Assembly: GCA_034435975.1 (NCBI GenBank) | Contig: DAOTWD010000014.1 | Coordinates: forward strand, 62,001-126,000 | DNA length: 64,000 bases | Source of the DNA: CAKZQX01 sp034435975 | GTDB taxonomy: Bacteria > Chloroflexota > Chloroflexia > Chloroflexales > Chloroflexaceae | Direction of reading: 5' to 3' | In this document: one piece after another, positions 1 through 6,910 of the stretch | How the letters are laid out: each line of letters starts with the position of its first letter | Position numbering within the stretch: the first letter of the stretch is position 1 | Translations under genes and position numbers: made by a program | Notes under the pieces: generated by a model | What the model was told of the DNA's origin: nothing | The model's database searches: none | The model's input: only the letters and a program-made list of their open reading frames with translations

Positions 1-13
1 GGAGACTGGCCCA

Positions 14-1429
14 ATGAGTACAGTGATGAAGCAGGATCGGTTGGTGGCGATTAATCCCACCCGTTCGTGCGCCCCCATCGGGGCAATGTTAAGCGCTTTT
101 GGCGTTCATGGCTCAATTACGATTAACCACGGTTCGCAGGGATGTGCCACCTACCCACGCCATCAGATGGCCCGTCACTTCCGCGAACCAATCGAAGTAG
201 CGACCACGTCATTGACCGAGAGGACGACTGTGTATGGCGGCAAGGAAAACCTCCTTGCCGCGCTGGAGAACATCTGGAACCGCTTTCATCCCACGATGAT
301 TACCGTCTGTTCGACGTGTCTTTCAGAGACCATCGGTGATGATATTCCCGGTATTATTGAGGAGTTTCAGACGAGCCATCCCGATATCGAGATACCCATT
401 ATTTCGGTGAAAACACCATCCTATATTGGAACGCACATCACCGGGTTTGACCTGTTCCTCAAAGAAGTTGCTATGTCTATCCCGCTCAAGAGTCGCAAAG
501 GCGACTCGAATGGCAAAATCAACATTATTCCCGGCTGGGTCAACCCGGGGGACATCCGTGAACTGAAGTGGCTGCTGCGCGAGATGGACGTGCCCGCACT
601 GTGGCTGACGGATTATGCCGATACGCTGGACGGTGGCTACTACAATCCGCGCCCGCATTTCCCGCCTGGCGGAACAACCGTGGCCGAACTACAAGACTCT
701 TCCCGTTCACTGGCAACGATCGCGCTTCAGAAGTATGTCGGAGGTGAAGCCGCAAAAGTCTACAAGAGGCGGCACAACCTTCCGGCCTATATTCTACCAA
801 TGCCGATTGGTCTGGCAAATACCGACACGTTTCTGGAGACGTTGACCGAGATTACCGGCAAGCCCGTCTCACCCGAACTGCAACGCGAACGCGCCCGTCT
901 GTTAGACGCAATTGTCGATACCCACATGTTCAACACTGGCCTCAAGGTGGCGATCTATGGTGATCCGGATCTGGTACATGGATTGGTCCGGTTGACCACC
1001 GAGATGGGCATGATCCCGCGCTTTGTGCTGACAGCCACTGAGGCGAAGTCCTGGGGCGATGACATGTTGGCACTGGCAGACGAGTTGGGCATCGATCTGG
1101 AGATTATGATGCGCACCGACCTGCACGAACTACACAAGCGGATAAAGGCCGAGCCTGTTGATCTGATTATGGGCCACTCCAAGGGCAAGTTCCTGGCTGA
1201 TGCCGAGAACATCCCGCTCATCCGCGTTGGTTTTCCGGTGGAAGATCGCTTTGGCTATCACCGCCGGGCAATCGTGGGTTACAAGGGGGCGATCTACCTG
1301 GTCGATGAGATCACCAATGCTGTGCTTGAGCGCCGTGGTGTCGTGGTGAGCAACACGCTTATGGCCGAAATGGAAGAAGATACTCCCATGAACGGTGGCG
1401 GCTGTGGCAGTGGTGGATGCGGCGGCTAA
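14..1429 (+). CDS. nifK: Nitrogenase molybdenum-iron protein beta chain
   Basis: This 471-residue protein is the beta subunit of dinitrogenase, which with NifD holds the P-cluster and reduces N2 to ammonia in the cytoplasm. The P-cluster cysteine contexts are visible: Cys19 in SCAPIGA, Cys44 in HGSQGCATYPR and Cys102 in CSTCLSETIGDD, with the family block TTVYGGKENL near residue 71. The N-terminus is short, as in the clostridial/archaeal style of NifK, and lacks the long extension of proteobacterial NifK. GGAG lies nine bases before the chosen ATG. The last residues form a Cys/Gly-rich tail (GGGCGSGGCGG) that is not part of the usual NifK core. nifD and nifH are presumably to the left, outside the window. 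NifN is the main alternative, but the three intact P-cluster cysteines favour NifK. Confidence 0.93.
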   Translation: MSTVMKQDRLVAINPTRSCAPIGAMLSAFGVHGSITINHGSQGCATYPRHQMARHFREPIEVATTSLTERTTVYGGKENLLAALENIWNRFHPTMITVCSTCLSETIGDDIPGIIEEFQTSHPDIEIPIISVKTPSYIGTHITGFDLFLKEVAMSIPLKSRKGDSNGKINIIPGWVNPGDIRELKWLLREMDVPALWLTDYADTLDGGYYNPRPHFPPGGTTVAELQDSSRSLATIALQKYVGGEAAKVYKRRHNLPAYILPMPIGLANTDTFLETLTEITGKPVSPELQRERARLLDAIVDTHMFNTGLKVAIYGDPDLVHGLVRLTTEMGMIPRFVLTATEAKSWGDDMLALADELGIDLEIMMRTDLHELHKRIKAEPVDLIMGHSKGKFLADAENIPLIRVGFPVEDRFGYHRRAIVGYKGAIYLVDEITNAVLERRGVVVSNTLMAEMEEDTPMNGGGCGSGGCGG

Positions 1430-1453
1430 CCAGTTTCGCTGACAGCCACTGAA

Positions 1454-1514
1454 GGCTGACGGCTGAACAGGCCTTCGTGTCGATGAGGTCACGTGGACGT
1501 TCAGCCGTCAGCCA
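1454..1514 (+). terminator. Inverted repeat after nifK
   Basis: A perfect 15-base inverted repeat (GGCTGACGGCTGAAC at 1454-1468 against its complement at 1500-1514) lies 25 bases after the nifK stop. The loop is 31 bases and no T-run follows, so it may act as an RNA-stabilising 3' end or processing hairpin between nifK and the desulfurase gene rather than a strict terminator. Confidence 0.5.
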
Positions 1515-1535
1515 TCGGTGGTTGCTTGATTCAGG

Positions 1536-1726
1536 AACAGGGCGTACGCGTTCGTATGGTTCGCTCGCCTTCTGGCCTTCGGCAGAGCGGTTCTTCAAAG
1601 GGGAGCGGTCTGAGCGTCCAGGCAGGGTGAGTTCAAGCGCTTGAGCGCTGCAACGCTTCAACCTACCACACAGCCGCAGGCGAAAAAGATGTCTGGTTCA
1701 AGCGACCGCGTACCTCCTGTCAGTAA
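1536..1726. repeat. Family A palindromic repeat, copy 1
   Basis: First of eight intergenic copies of a MITE-like element. The left arm has GCGTTCGTATGGTTCGCTCG and a CTTCGGCAGAG block; the right arm has GCCGCAGGCGAAAAAGATG and GTTCAAGCGACCGCGTA. The element fills most of the gap between nifK and the desulfurase gene. An internal stretch near 1629-1660 is made of self-complementary octamers (TTCAAGCG, TTGAGCGC, CGCTTCAA). Confidence 0.6.
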
Positions 1727-1738
1727 GGATACCTGACT

Positions 1739-2980
1739 ATGACTGCAACTGCGTTGATGCCTATCGCGGATATACTTGCCCTACGCTGTGAGTTTCCGAT
1801 TTTGCAGCAGGAGATCAATGGCCGCCCACTGGCGTTTCTGGACAGCGCGGCGTCATCGCAGAAGCCCCGCCGGGTATTGGAGTGCCTGGATGACTATTAT
1901 CGGCGCTATAACGCCAATGTGCATCGGGGCATTTACAAACTGAGTGAGGAGGCGACGTTCGCCTATGAACGTGCCCGGGGCAAGGTGGCGCGGCTAATCG
2001 GGGCCACCAGCACCCGCGAAGTGGTCTTTACGCGCAACACAACCGAGGCGGTTAACCTGGTGGCTATCGCCTGGGGGAGTGCCAATTTGCGTCCTGGTGA
2101 TCGCATTCTGCTAACGATGATGGAGCATCACTCCAATATTGTCCCCTGGCAAATGCTGGCCCGGCGTACCGGGGCGACACTGGATTATCTATCGTTGGAT
2201 GGGCAGGGGCGGCTCGTGCTGGACAATCTCGACCAGCTATTGACCGAGCGTACGCGGATGGTGGCGCTGACGCACCAGTCAAATGTGCTGGGTACGCTGA
2301 ACCCGGTGCGCTTGATTGCTGACCGCGCCCATGCAGTGGGGGCGCTGGTACTGGTTGATGGTGCCCAGAGTGTGCCGCATATGCCAGTCAATGTATCTGA
2401 CCTGGGTGCCGATTTTCTGGTCTTCAGCGGGCATAAGATGTGCGGGCCAACCGGCATTGGCGTGTTGTGGGGCCGCTATGCGCTGCTCGATGCTATGCCG
2501 CCCTTCCTCGGTGGCGGCTCGATGATCACGGTGGTGGAGCTACAGCAGAGTAGTTATGCTGATGTGCCGGCGCGCTTTGAGGCCGGGACACCTGCGATTG
2601 GGGAAGCGATTGCCCTCGGCGCGGCAATCGACTTTCTCACCAGTATTGGGCTGGAGACGATTGAACGCCACGAACGTGAACTCGTGAACTATGCCCTGGA
2701 GCGGCTGTCCCTGGTGGATGGACTCACGATTTACGGCCCACCCGCTGAGCGGGGTGCGGTCGTGGCCTTTACGGTGCGTGGTATCCATCCCCACGATCTG
2801 GCAGCATTCCTTGATAACGAAGGTGTGGCGGTACGTTCCGGTCATCACTGCACCCAACCGTTACACCGCTGGCTGGACGTGTCGGCTACGACGCGTGCCA
2901 GTTTTTATCTCTACAATATCCCCGAAGAGATCGACCGACTGGTTGTCGGTATTGAACGCGCTCGCAGGTTATTCAACTAA
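1739..2980 (+). CDS. sufS: SufS-type cysteine desulfurase
   Basis: The 413-residue product is a pyridoxal-phosphate cysteine desulfurase that takes sulfur from cysteine as a protein persulfide for Fe-S cluster assembly. The Schiff-base lysine is in FSGHKMCGPTGIG and the catalytic cysteine in RSGHHCTQP near the C-terminus; the RxGxHC context marks the group II (SufS/CsdA) class rather than classical NifS. The N-terminal block FLDSAASSQKP and the TEAVNLVA block fit the class. It sits between nifK and two small unknown genes, so it probably supplies sulfur for nitrogenase cofactors. A weak AAGGA precedes the ATG. Whether it functionally replaces NifS here is inference. Confidence 0.9.
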   Translation: MTATALMPIADILALRCEFPILQQEINGRPLAFLDSAASSQKPRRVLECLDDYYRRYNANVHRGIYKLSEEATFAYERARGKVARLIGATSTREVVFTRNTTEAVNLVAIAWGSANLRPGDRILLTMMEHHSNIVPWQMLARRTGATLDYLSLDGQGRLVLDNLDQLLTERTRMVALTHQSNVLGTLNPVRLIADRAHAVGALVLVDGAQSVPHMPVNVSDLGADFLVFSGHKMCGPTGIGVLWGRYALLDAMPPFLGGGSMITVVELQQSSYADVPARFEAGTPAIGEAIALGAAIDFLTSIGLETIERHERELVNYALERLSLVDGLTIYGPPAERGAVVAFTVRGIHPHDLAAFLDNEGVAVRSGHHCTQPLHRWLDVSATTRASFYLYNIPEEIDRLVVGIERARRLFN

Positions 2981-2998
2981 GCAATAAGGAGGAGTACC

Positions 2999-3202
2999 AT
3001 GGGCTTTGATGAATATACCGATCCCCATGAGGGATTCAAGGTGGTAGAGAACGGTGATTACCTCTGCGTCCAGTGTTGGGAACATCCGGTGCATGTCTAC
3101 AAACTGGTTCCGCCGGGTAAAGAGTTACATCGCTCCACTGCCCGTACTGAGCATAATGGTCGTGTGTATGGTTTAGCCTGGATTGAAGATGAAAAGGAGT
3201 GA
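2999..3202 (+). CDS. Small nif-linked protein with a CxxC motif
   Basis: A 67-residue protein that I do not recognise. It starts 18 bases after the desulfurase stop behind a strong AAGGAGGAG site and ends 6 bases before the next gene, so it is cotranscribed with nitrogen-fixation genes. It is acidic overall, has no signal peptide or membrane segment, and contains one CVQC motif (residues 22-25) followed by WEHPVHVY, which together could hold a metal through two cysteines and two histidines. A role in nitrogenase maturation is suggested only by position. Confidence 0.75.
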   Translation: MGFDEYTDPHEGFKVVENGDYLCVQCWEHPVHVYKLVPPGKELHRSTARTEHNGRVYGLAWIEDEKE

Positions 3203-3208
3203 ATACGA

Positions 3209-3568
3209 ATGGCTCACGATCATACCCCGGGGACATGTGCATGTAATCACCCGATTGCCACAGCACGCGCTTCTGTAAAAACAGGAGAAGACCCCGCATT
3301 TTGTGCTTGCAGTTCAACTCCGGGTGCCGATGTCTTGCCGGAACCGGGGCAACATCTGCGGATAACGCTGCTGAAGGATGTTGATAGCTGGGAAGGGCAG
3401 GCCCGTACGAGCATTCCTGCCGGTACCACCTATGAAGGTGTGGTGACACAGATCGATCTGGAAGGGTTTTTTGATATGATACTCGATGATGGTCAAATCA
3501 AAGGTTTCTATGCTCACGATAAGACTATTCAGGTCGATGTATTTTTCACTGAGAGTGTAGCGACTTGA
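3209..3568 (+). CDS. Small nif-linked protein with Cys-rich N-terminus
   Basis: A 119-residue protein that I do not recognise. The first 45 residues carry two CxC motifs (TCACNH and FCACSS) with nearby histidines (HDH), a likely metal-binding region. The remaining part, from about residue 48, has short strand-like stretches (LRITLLKDVDSW, GVVTQIDLEGFFDMILDDG) and may be a small beta-barrel. GGAG precedes the ATG and the gene follows the 67-residue gene by 6 bases, so the two look like one transcription unit with the desulfurase. It is not a recognisable NifT, NifW or NifZ, and function is unknown. Confidence 0.75.
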   Translation: MAHDHTPGTCACNHPIATARASVKTGEDPAFCACSSTPGADVLPEPGQHLRITLLKDVDSWEGQARTSIPAGTTYEGVVTQIDLEGFFDMILDDGQIKGFYAHDKTIQVDVFFTESVAT

Positions 3569-3628
3569 TTGTGTTTACATAACAGGATGTACGCAGTCGC
3601 TCATTGAGGCATCTTGTTCACCTTCAGC

Positions 3629-3731
3629 CTATAGGAGCGAGGAAAGAAGAAGGAGGGCAGTAGGGGCACGTTGCACCATGCCCCTACAACAGCCGCCTAT
3701 TCTCTCTTTCCCTTTCCTATTTCCTCTCATA
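3629..3731 (+). terminator. Purine/pyrimidine element with GTAGGGGCA hairpin
   Basis: A purine-rich arm (GGAGCGAGGAAAGAAGAAGG) and a pyrimidine-rich arm (TTCTCTCTTTCCCTTTCC) surround a perfect 9-base hairpin, GTAGGGGCA (3660-3668) with TGCCCCTAC (3679-3687). It follows the last nif-linked gene and probably ends or insulates that transcript. Related purine/pyrimidine elements occur at 12132, 13741, 30600 and inside the kinase gene at 60035. Confidence 0.5.
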
Positions 3732-3797
3732 CAACGGCTTGCGACTTCAGGTGCCGGGCGGGCCTTGACAAGCCCTCACCCGTATGTCACACTTCTT

Positions 3798-3829
3798 ATT
3801 AGTTACGCTGTAAGTAATCTGATTATAAT
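3798..3829 (+). promoter_or_regulatory. Candidate operator and -10 box of the PadR-ModA gene
   Basis: A near-perfect 21-base palindrome with core TTACGCTGTAA spans 3798-3818, followed by TATAAT at 3824-3829. The -35 position would fall inside the palindrome, the expected layout for an autoregulated repressor. PadR-family proteins bind short palindromes, so this is a candidate site for the downstream regulator. The related TTATGCTATAA overlaps the -10 region upstream of modA. Confidence 0.45.
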
Positions 3830-3837
3830 ATTATGAC

Positions 3838-3957
3838 GAGACTGCACCACAGCCGGGGCGCGGGGGCTGTAGATTCCCGCGCATGGTTTCACGGTGGTTT
3901 CGGCTGGTTGGAGCTGCACCACGCCTTCCTACCCAGGCGATGTCTCGTTGTAGTAAT
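3838..3957. repeat. Family B dispersed repeat, copy 1
   Basis: GC-rich sequence ending in CAGGCGATGTCTCGTTGTAGTA. Similar ends occur at about 15512 and 35344, each after a GC-rich stretch with GCGTGGT/GCCGCG-type motifs. It lies between the candidate operator and the true start of the PadR-ModA gene, so it would form part of the 5' leader. Reading frame through it is open but the encoded peptide resembles nothing. Confidence 0.45.
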
Positions 3958-3997
3958 AACCTGTATGCGCAGTTGCACCAGGGAAACGAGCCGTTCT

Positions 3998-5335
3998 ATG
4001 AGTCCCAAAACGAGTCAGCCGTTCACGCTTACGCTGTCCCTGCTGGGTTTTGTGCATCAGCATCCGCTGCATGGCTATGAAATTTATCAACAACTCAAGA
4101 ACCACGCCCTGCTCAATATGATCTGGAAGCCCAAACAGGCCCAGGTCTATGCCCTGCTACGCAAGCTCGAACAGGCCGGGCTTCTGGCGGCAACAATCGA
4201 GACTCAGGAGGCTTACCCACCCCGGCGGGTGCTGCATCTGACTGAGGATGGGTTGGCCGCATTTCGCACCTGGATCAGTAATCCGGTCACCGAATGGGAG
4301 GATGTGCAGCAGGAGTTTCTGCTCAAACTATTCTTTGCGCAGCAAACAGGTGATGATACGGCACTGCGCCTGGTTGAACGCCAGCGCCACCAGAGTCACC
4401 AGTGGCTCACCGATCTGCACCGCCGGTTGCAAACGTTAACTGCCTGCCAATCGTCAGCCTGGCTGCTGATCGAACTGCGCCAGCGCCAGGTGGAGGGTTT
4501 TCTGGAATGGCTTGATCGCTGCGCGATACATTTTGCTGATCCGATTTTTGTAGCCCACACGATTGCGTCGCTGACCGATAGCCCCTACCAGGCGCTGGCA
4601 CAACGCTTTGTGGAGTATGTATGTTCCGCCGAGGGGCAGGCGATCCTGGCTCGGCATGGCTTTTTGCCGATCAACGAGACGCTCGCCCCGGTACCATTGC
4701 CAGCTACGCCGCCACCGGTTGCGGTACCAGCCGAGGCAACGTTGAGCGTTTTTGCGGCCATCACGCTGATGGAGGCTTTTCAAGCGATCGCCTATGCCTT
4801 TAGCACGGCGCATAACGGGATCACGGTCAATCTGACCTTTGCCGGGTCGGGGCATCTGGCTGATGAGATTGCGCACGGTGCGGCGGCTGATGTGTTTGCT
4901 ACTGCCAATCGTATGCTGATGCAGCCACTCATTGAGGCCGGGCGTATTGCGCCCGGTAGTGAGCGCGTCTTTGCTCGCAATCGGCTGGTGGTGGTGACAC
5001 GTAAGCACAATCCAGCGCATATCACGACCTTCCGTGACCTGGCACAACCAGGGTTGAAGATTGCACTCGGCTCAAGCGCGGCGGCTATCGGGTATTATGC
5101 ACGGGACATGCTGTTGCGAGCCGAGCAAGTCGGCAGCCTGGATAGCGCTGAGCGTGAGGCCGTGTTGCAAAATGTGGCCTTCTATGAACAGGATGTGCGG
5201 GCCGTGCTGGGCAAGGTAGTTGGCGGCGAGGCTGACGTGGGCATTGTGTTTAGCACCGACTACTGCGATGCGTCGGGTGTGGCCGCCACTGGCCTGGTGT
5301 ATCCGCTGGCAGAGGGTGTCCTACCATGCGGGTAG
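3998..5335 (+). CDS. PadR-type regulator fused to circularly permuted ModA domain
   Basis: This 445-residue protein starts with a PadR winged helix (residues about 5-90, with LSLLGFVHQHPLHGYEIYQQL and LTEDGLAAFRTW) and a helical dimerisation part to about 178. It then carries the C-terminal piece of a ModA fold (about 179-224, LAQRFVEYVCSAEGQAILA), a Pro/Ala linker (225-246), and the N-terminal and central pieces of ModA (247-445, including NGITVNLTFAGSG and RNRLVVVTRKHNPA). The ModA pieces are therefore in swapped order compared with the ordinary ModA encoded next to it. There is no signal peptide, so the ligand is sensed in the cytoplasm. I chose the ATG at 3998 because PadR homology begins there; the 55 open upstream codons run through a repeat. 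A molybdate- or oxyanion-responsive one-component regulator of the mod genes is the natural inference. Confidence 0.85.
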   Translation: MSPKTSQPFTLTLSLLGFVHQHPLHGYEIYQQLKNHALLNMIWKPKQAQVYALLRKLEQAGLLAATIETQEAYPPRRVLHLTEDGLAAFRTWISNPVTEWEDVQQEFLLKLFFAQQTGDDTALRLVERQRHQSHQWLTDLHRRLQTLTACQSSAWLLIELRQRQVEGFLEWLDRCAIHFADPIFVAHTIASLTDSPYQALAQRFVEYVCSAEGQAILARHGFLPINETLAPVPLPATPPPVAVPAEATLSVFAAITLMEAFQAIAYAFSTAHNGITVNLTFAGSGHLADEIAHGAAADVFATANRMLMQPLIEAGRIAPGSERVFARNRLVVVTRKHNPAHITTFRDLAQPGLKIALGSSAAAIGYYARDMLLRAEQVGSLDSAEREAVLQNVAFYEQDVRAVLGKVVGGEADVGIVFSTDYCDASGVAATGLVYPLAEGVLPCG

Positions 5336-5392
5336 TCTGGGGCGGCGTGCGGCGGACGCTCTTTCCTTTAATACGAAGACGCACAGGCAGCA

Positions 5393-5424
5393 GCGTTGAA
5401 ACGTTCTAACGTTCTAACGCAAAG
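5393..5424. repeat. Octamer array (GTTGAAAC/GTTCTAAC)
   Basis: Short array of related units (GTTGAAAC, GTTCTAAC twice) 60 bases after the PadR-ModA stop. It resembles other self-complementary octamer arrays at 1629, 22053, 42237, 45424 and 57208, and may work as a 3'-end hairpin. Confidence 0.35.
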
Positions 5425-5512
5425 ACGCCTGTATTTCCAGGTACGCATGGCAAGCTCCGATGCCCTATGGAGTGCAGCAACATGGCTGTTGCCGTCCTTC
5501 GGGATCAATACA

Positions 5513-5541
5513 TTGACAGACATATGGCGTTATGCTATAAT
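5513..5541 (+). promoter_or_regulatory. Sigma70 promoter upstream of modA
   Basis: Consensus TTGACA (5513-5518) and TATAAT (5536-5541) with a 17-base spacer. The -10 box is preceded by TGC (extended -10) and lies inside TTATGCTATAA, similar in layout to the palindrome in front of the PadR-ModA gene. It is the best promoter in this part of the window and should drive the leader and, on readthrough, modA-modB-mop. Confidence 0.8.
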
Positions 5542-5547
5542 ACAACT

Positions 5548-5670
5548 ACTCAAATAATAACTAGTTCAAAAATGCCAATATAATGGTTGGTAAAACCTGT
5601 GTTATTGCTATCAGTGGCCAATGACAGGCTTTCACAGAGTTGAACTGTGAAGTTGCTGTCATTTTTTTTT
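5548..5670 (+). ncRNA. Attenuator-like leader or small RNA before modA
   Basis: From the expected start about 7 bases after the -10 box to a T9 run at 5662-5670 lies a transcript of about 120 nt with no useful ORF. It ends in an intrinsic terminator: AATGACAG (5620-5627) pairs with CTGTCATT (5656-5663), and TTCACAG (5631-5637) with CTGTGAA (5645-5651). An alternative pairing exists: CCTGT at 5596-5600 can pair with ACAGG at 5624-5628 and would break the terminator stem. This is the layout of a riboswitch or attenuator controlling modA, though a free small RNA is equally possible. I could not match it to the molybdenum-cofactor riboswitch by eye. Confidence 0.6.
5620..5670 (+). terminator. Intrinsic terminator in modA leader
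   Basis: A two-part stem (8 and 7 base pairs separated by a small internal loop) closed by a 7-base loop and followed directly by nine T residues. It lies 180 bases before the modA start, so modA expression from the upstream promoter requires readthrough. Confidence 0.8.
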
Positions 5671-5678
5671 ATACCAGG

Positions 5679-5826
5679 ACGTACGTGGTGGGTCATCCGG
5701 CGATTGTTTTCGCCTGCGGCAGCGGCGCAAGAGCAAAAAATTTTCGCTCTGACGCTTTCAAAAGAGACAACGCACCGTTCTGCCGCAGGCGAAAAAGACG
5801 TTTTGTTCAAGCGACCGCGTAAGTCC
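5679..5826. repeat. Family A palindromic repeat, copy 2
   Basis: Left arm with TTTTCGCCTGCGGCAGCGG and right arm with CTGCCGCAGGCGAAAAAGACG followed by TTCAAGCGACCGCGT. Both arms are well preserved, making this the clearest copy of the family. It sits between the leader terminator and modA, 25 bases before the modA start codon. Confidence 0.65.
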
Positions 5827-5850
5827 CATATACCTTGAAAGGAATCGATT

Positions 5851-6696
5851 ATGCGCCCCGCATCCATCGCCACCCTGTTGCTCTTCCTGGTCGCTGGAGT
5901 AATGAGCGCCTGTGGACAACAACCGGCCACCGCACCAACGCCTCTGGACGTGATCGCCGAAGATGCGACTCTGAGTGGCGAATTAGTGGTATTCGCCGCC
6001 GCCTCGCTTACCAATGCATTCACTGACCTCGGTGATGCATTTGTCCTGGCTCATCCGGGCATAAACGTTATTTTTAACTTCAGCAACGGGCAACAACTGG
6101 TGCAGCAGATTGATCAGGGTGCGCCATGCGACATCTTTGCCGCCGCCAGTGTCAAGCATATGCAGGATGCAGTCTTGACCGGGCGGGTGATCGATGGCAT
6201 GGAACGTATCTTTGCCCGCAACCGGTTGGTGATTATTATGCCGTCCGATAATCCAGCGCAGATCACGACCTTGCAGGATCTGGCGCGCCCCGGTCTTAAG
6301 ATCACTTTTGGCGATAAGGCTACGTCCGTCGGTCAGCTCTCGCTGACCTTTCTTGATAAGGCAGAACAGGATGCCAGCCTGGGAACGGCCTACAAAGAAG
6401 CCGTGCTGTCGAATATTGTTTCCTATGAGGAAACGGTGCGGGCAGTGCTAACCAGGGTGGCGCTGGACGAAGTCGATGCAGGGATTGTGTTCGTCTCGGA
6501 TATTTCGCAAGACGATGCGAACCGGGTGCAGAGCATTGATATTCCCGATGAACTCAATACGGTGGTCGATTACCCGATTGCTATGATCAACGATTCCGAC
6601 AATGCAGAACTGGCTCAGGCATTCGTGGACTACCTACTGTCGTTCGATGGGCAGGCTATTCTGGCAACCTATGGATTCATTCCGGTTCAGCCTTGA
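5851..6696 (+). CDS. modA: Molybdate ABC transporter substrate-binding lipoprotein
   Basis: The 281-residue protein binds molybdate (or tungstate) outside the membrane and delivers it to ModB. The N-terminus has a hydrophobic signal and lipobox (VMSAC, Cys20), so it is lipid-anchored. The mature domain shows the ModA pattern: AAASLTNAF and NFSNGQQL (serine-containing anion-binding loops), FARNRLVIIMPSDNPA, SYEETVRAVL, and the C-terminal helix LAQAFVDYLLSFDGQAILA. AAAGGA lies before the ATG. It is followed by modB after a tandem-repeat spacer. Its normal domain order makes it the reference against which the permuted ModA of the upstream regulator can be read. Confidence 0.93.
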   Translation: MRPASIATLLLFLVAGVMSACGQQPATAPTPLDVIAEDATLSGELVVFAAASLTNAFTDLGDAFVLAHPGINVIFNFSNGQQLVQQIDQGAPCDIFAAASVKHMQDAVLTGRVIDGMERIFARNRLVIIMPSDNPAQITTLQDLARPGLKITFGDKATSVGQLSLTFLDKAEQDASLGTAYKEAVLSNIVSYEETVRAVLTRVALDEVDAGIVFVSDISQDDANRVQSIDIPDELNTVVDYPIAMINDSDNAELAQAFVDYLLSFDGQAILATYGFIPVQP

Positions 6697-6717
6697 AACG
6701 ACTTGTGGGACAGAGGC

Positions 6718-6797
6718 GATGCGAGGATGCGAGGATGCGAGGATGCGAGGATGCGAGGATGCGAGGATGCGAAGATGCGAAGATGCGAGGATGTAAG
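6718..6797. repeat. Tandem octamer array GATGCGAG x10
   Basis: Ten head-to-tail 8-base units, mostly GATGCGAG with GATGCGAA and GATGTAAG variants at the right end, in the modA-modB gap, 20 bases after the modA stop. A degenerate relative occurs near 22095. Such arrays expand and shrink by slippage, so copy number may vary between strains. Confidence 0.9.
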
Positions 6798-6910
6798 GTG
6801 GTAGCGACCCTTTGAGCGTGCAGGAGCCATGTGCCTGGCGATACAGCAACCAGTTGCGAGTGGGGGAGCTGTACCCTCGCCTATAGAGTAGCAACGAGAA
6901 GGAGAAATAT

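Noticed and set aside
3833..3997. N-terminal extension of 55 residues on the PadR-ModA protein
   Set aside because: The codons run through a GC-rich dispersed repeat and the peptide resembles nothing; PadR homology starts at the ATG at 3998.
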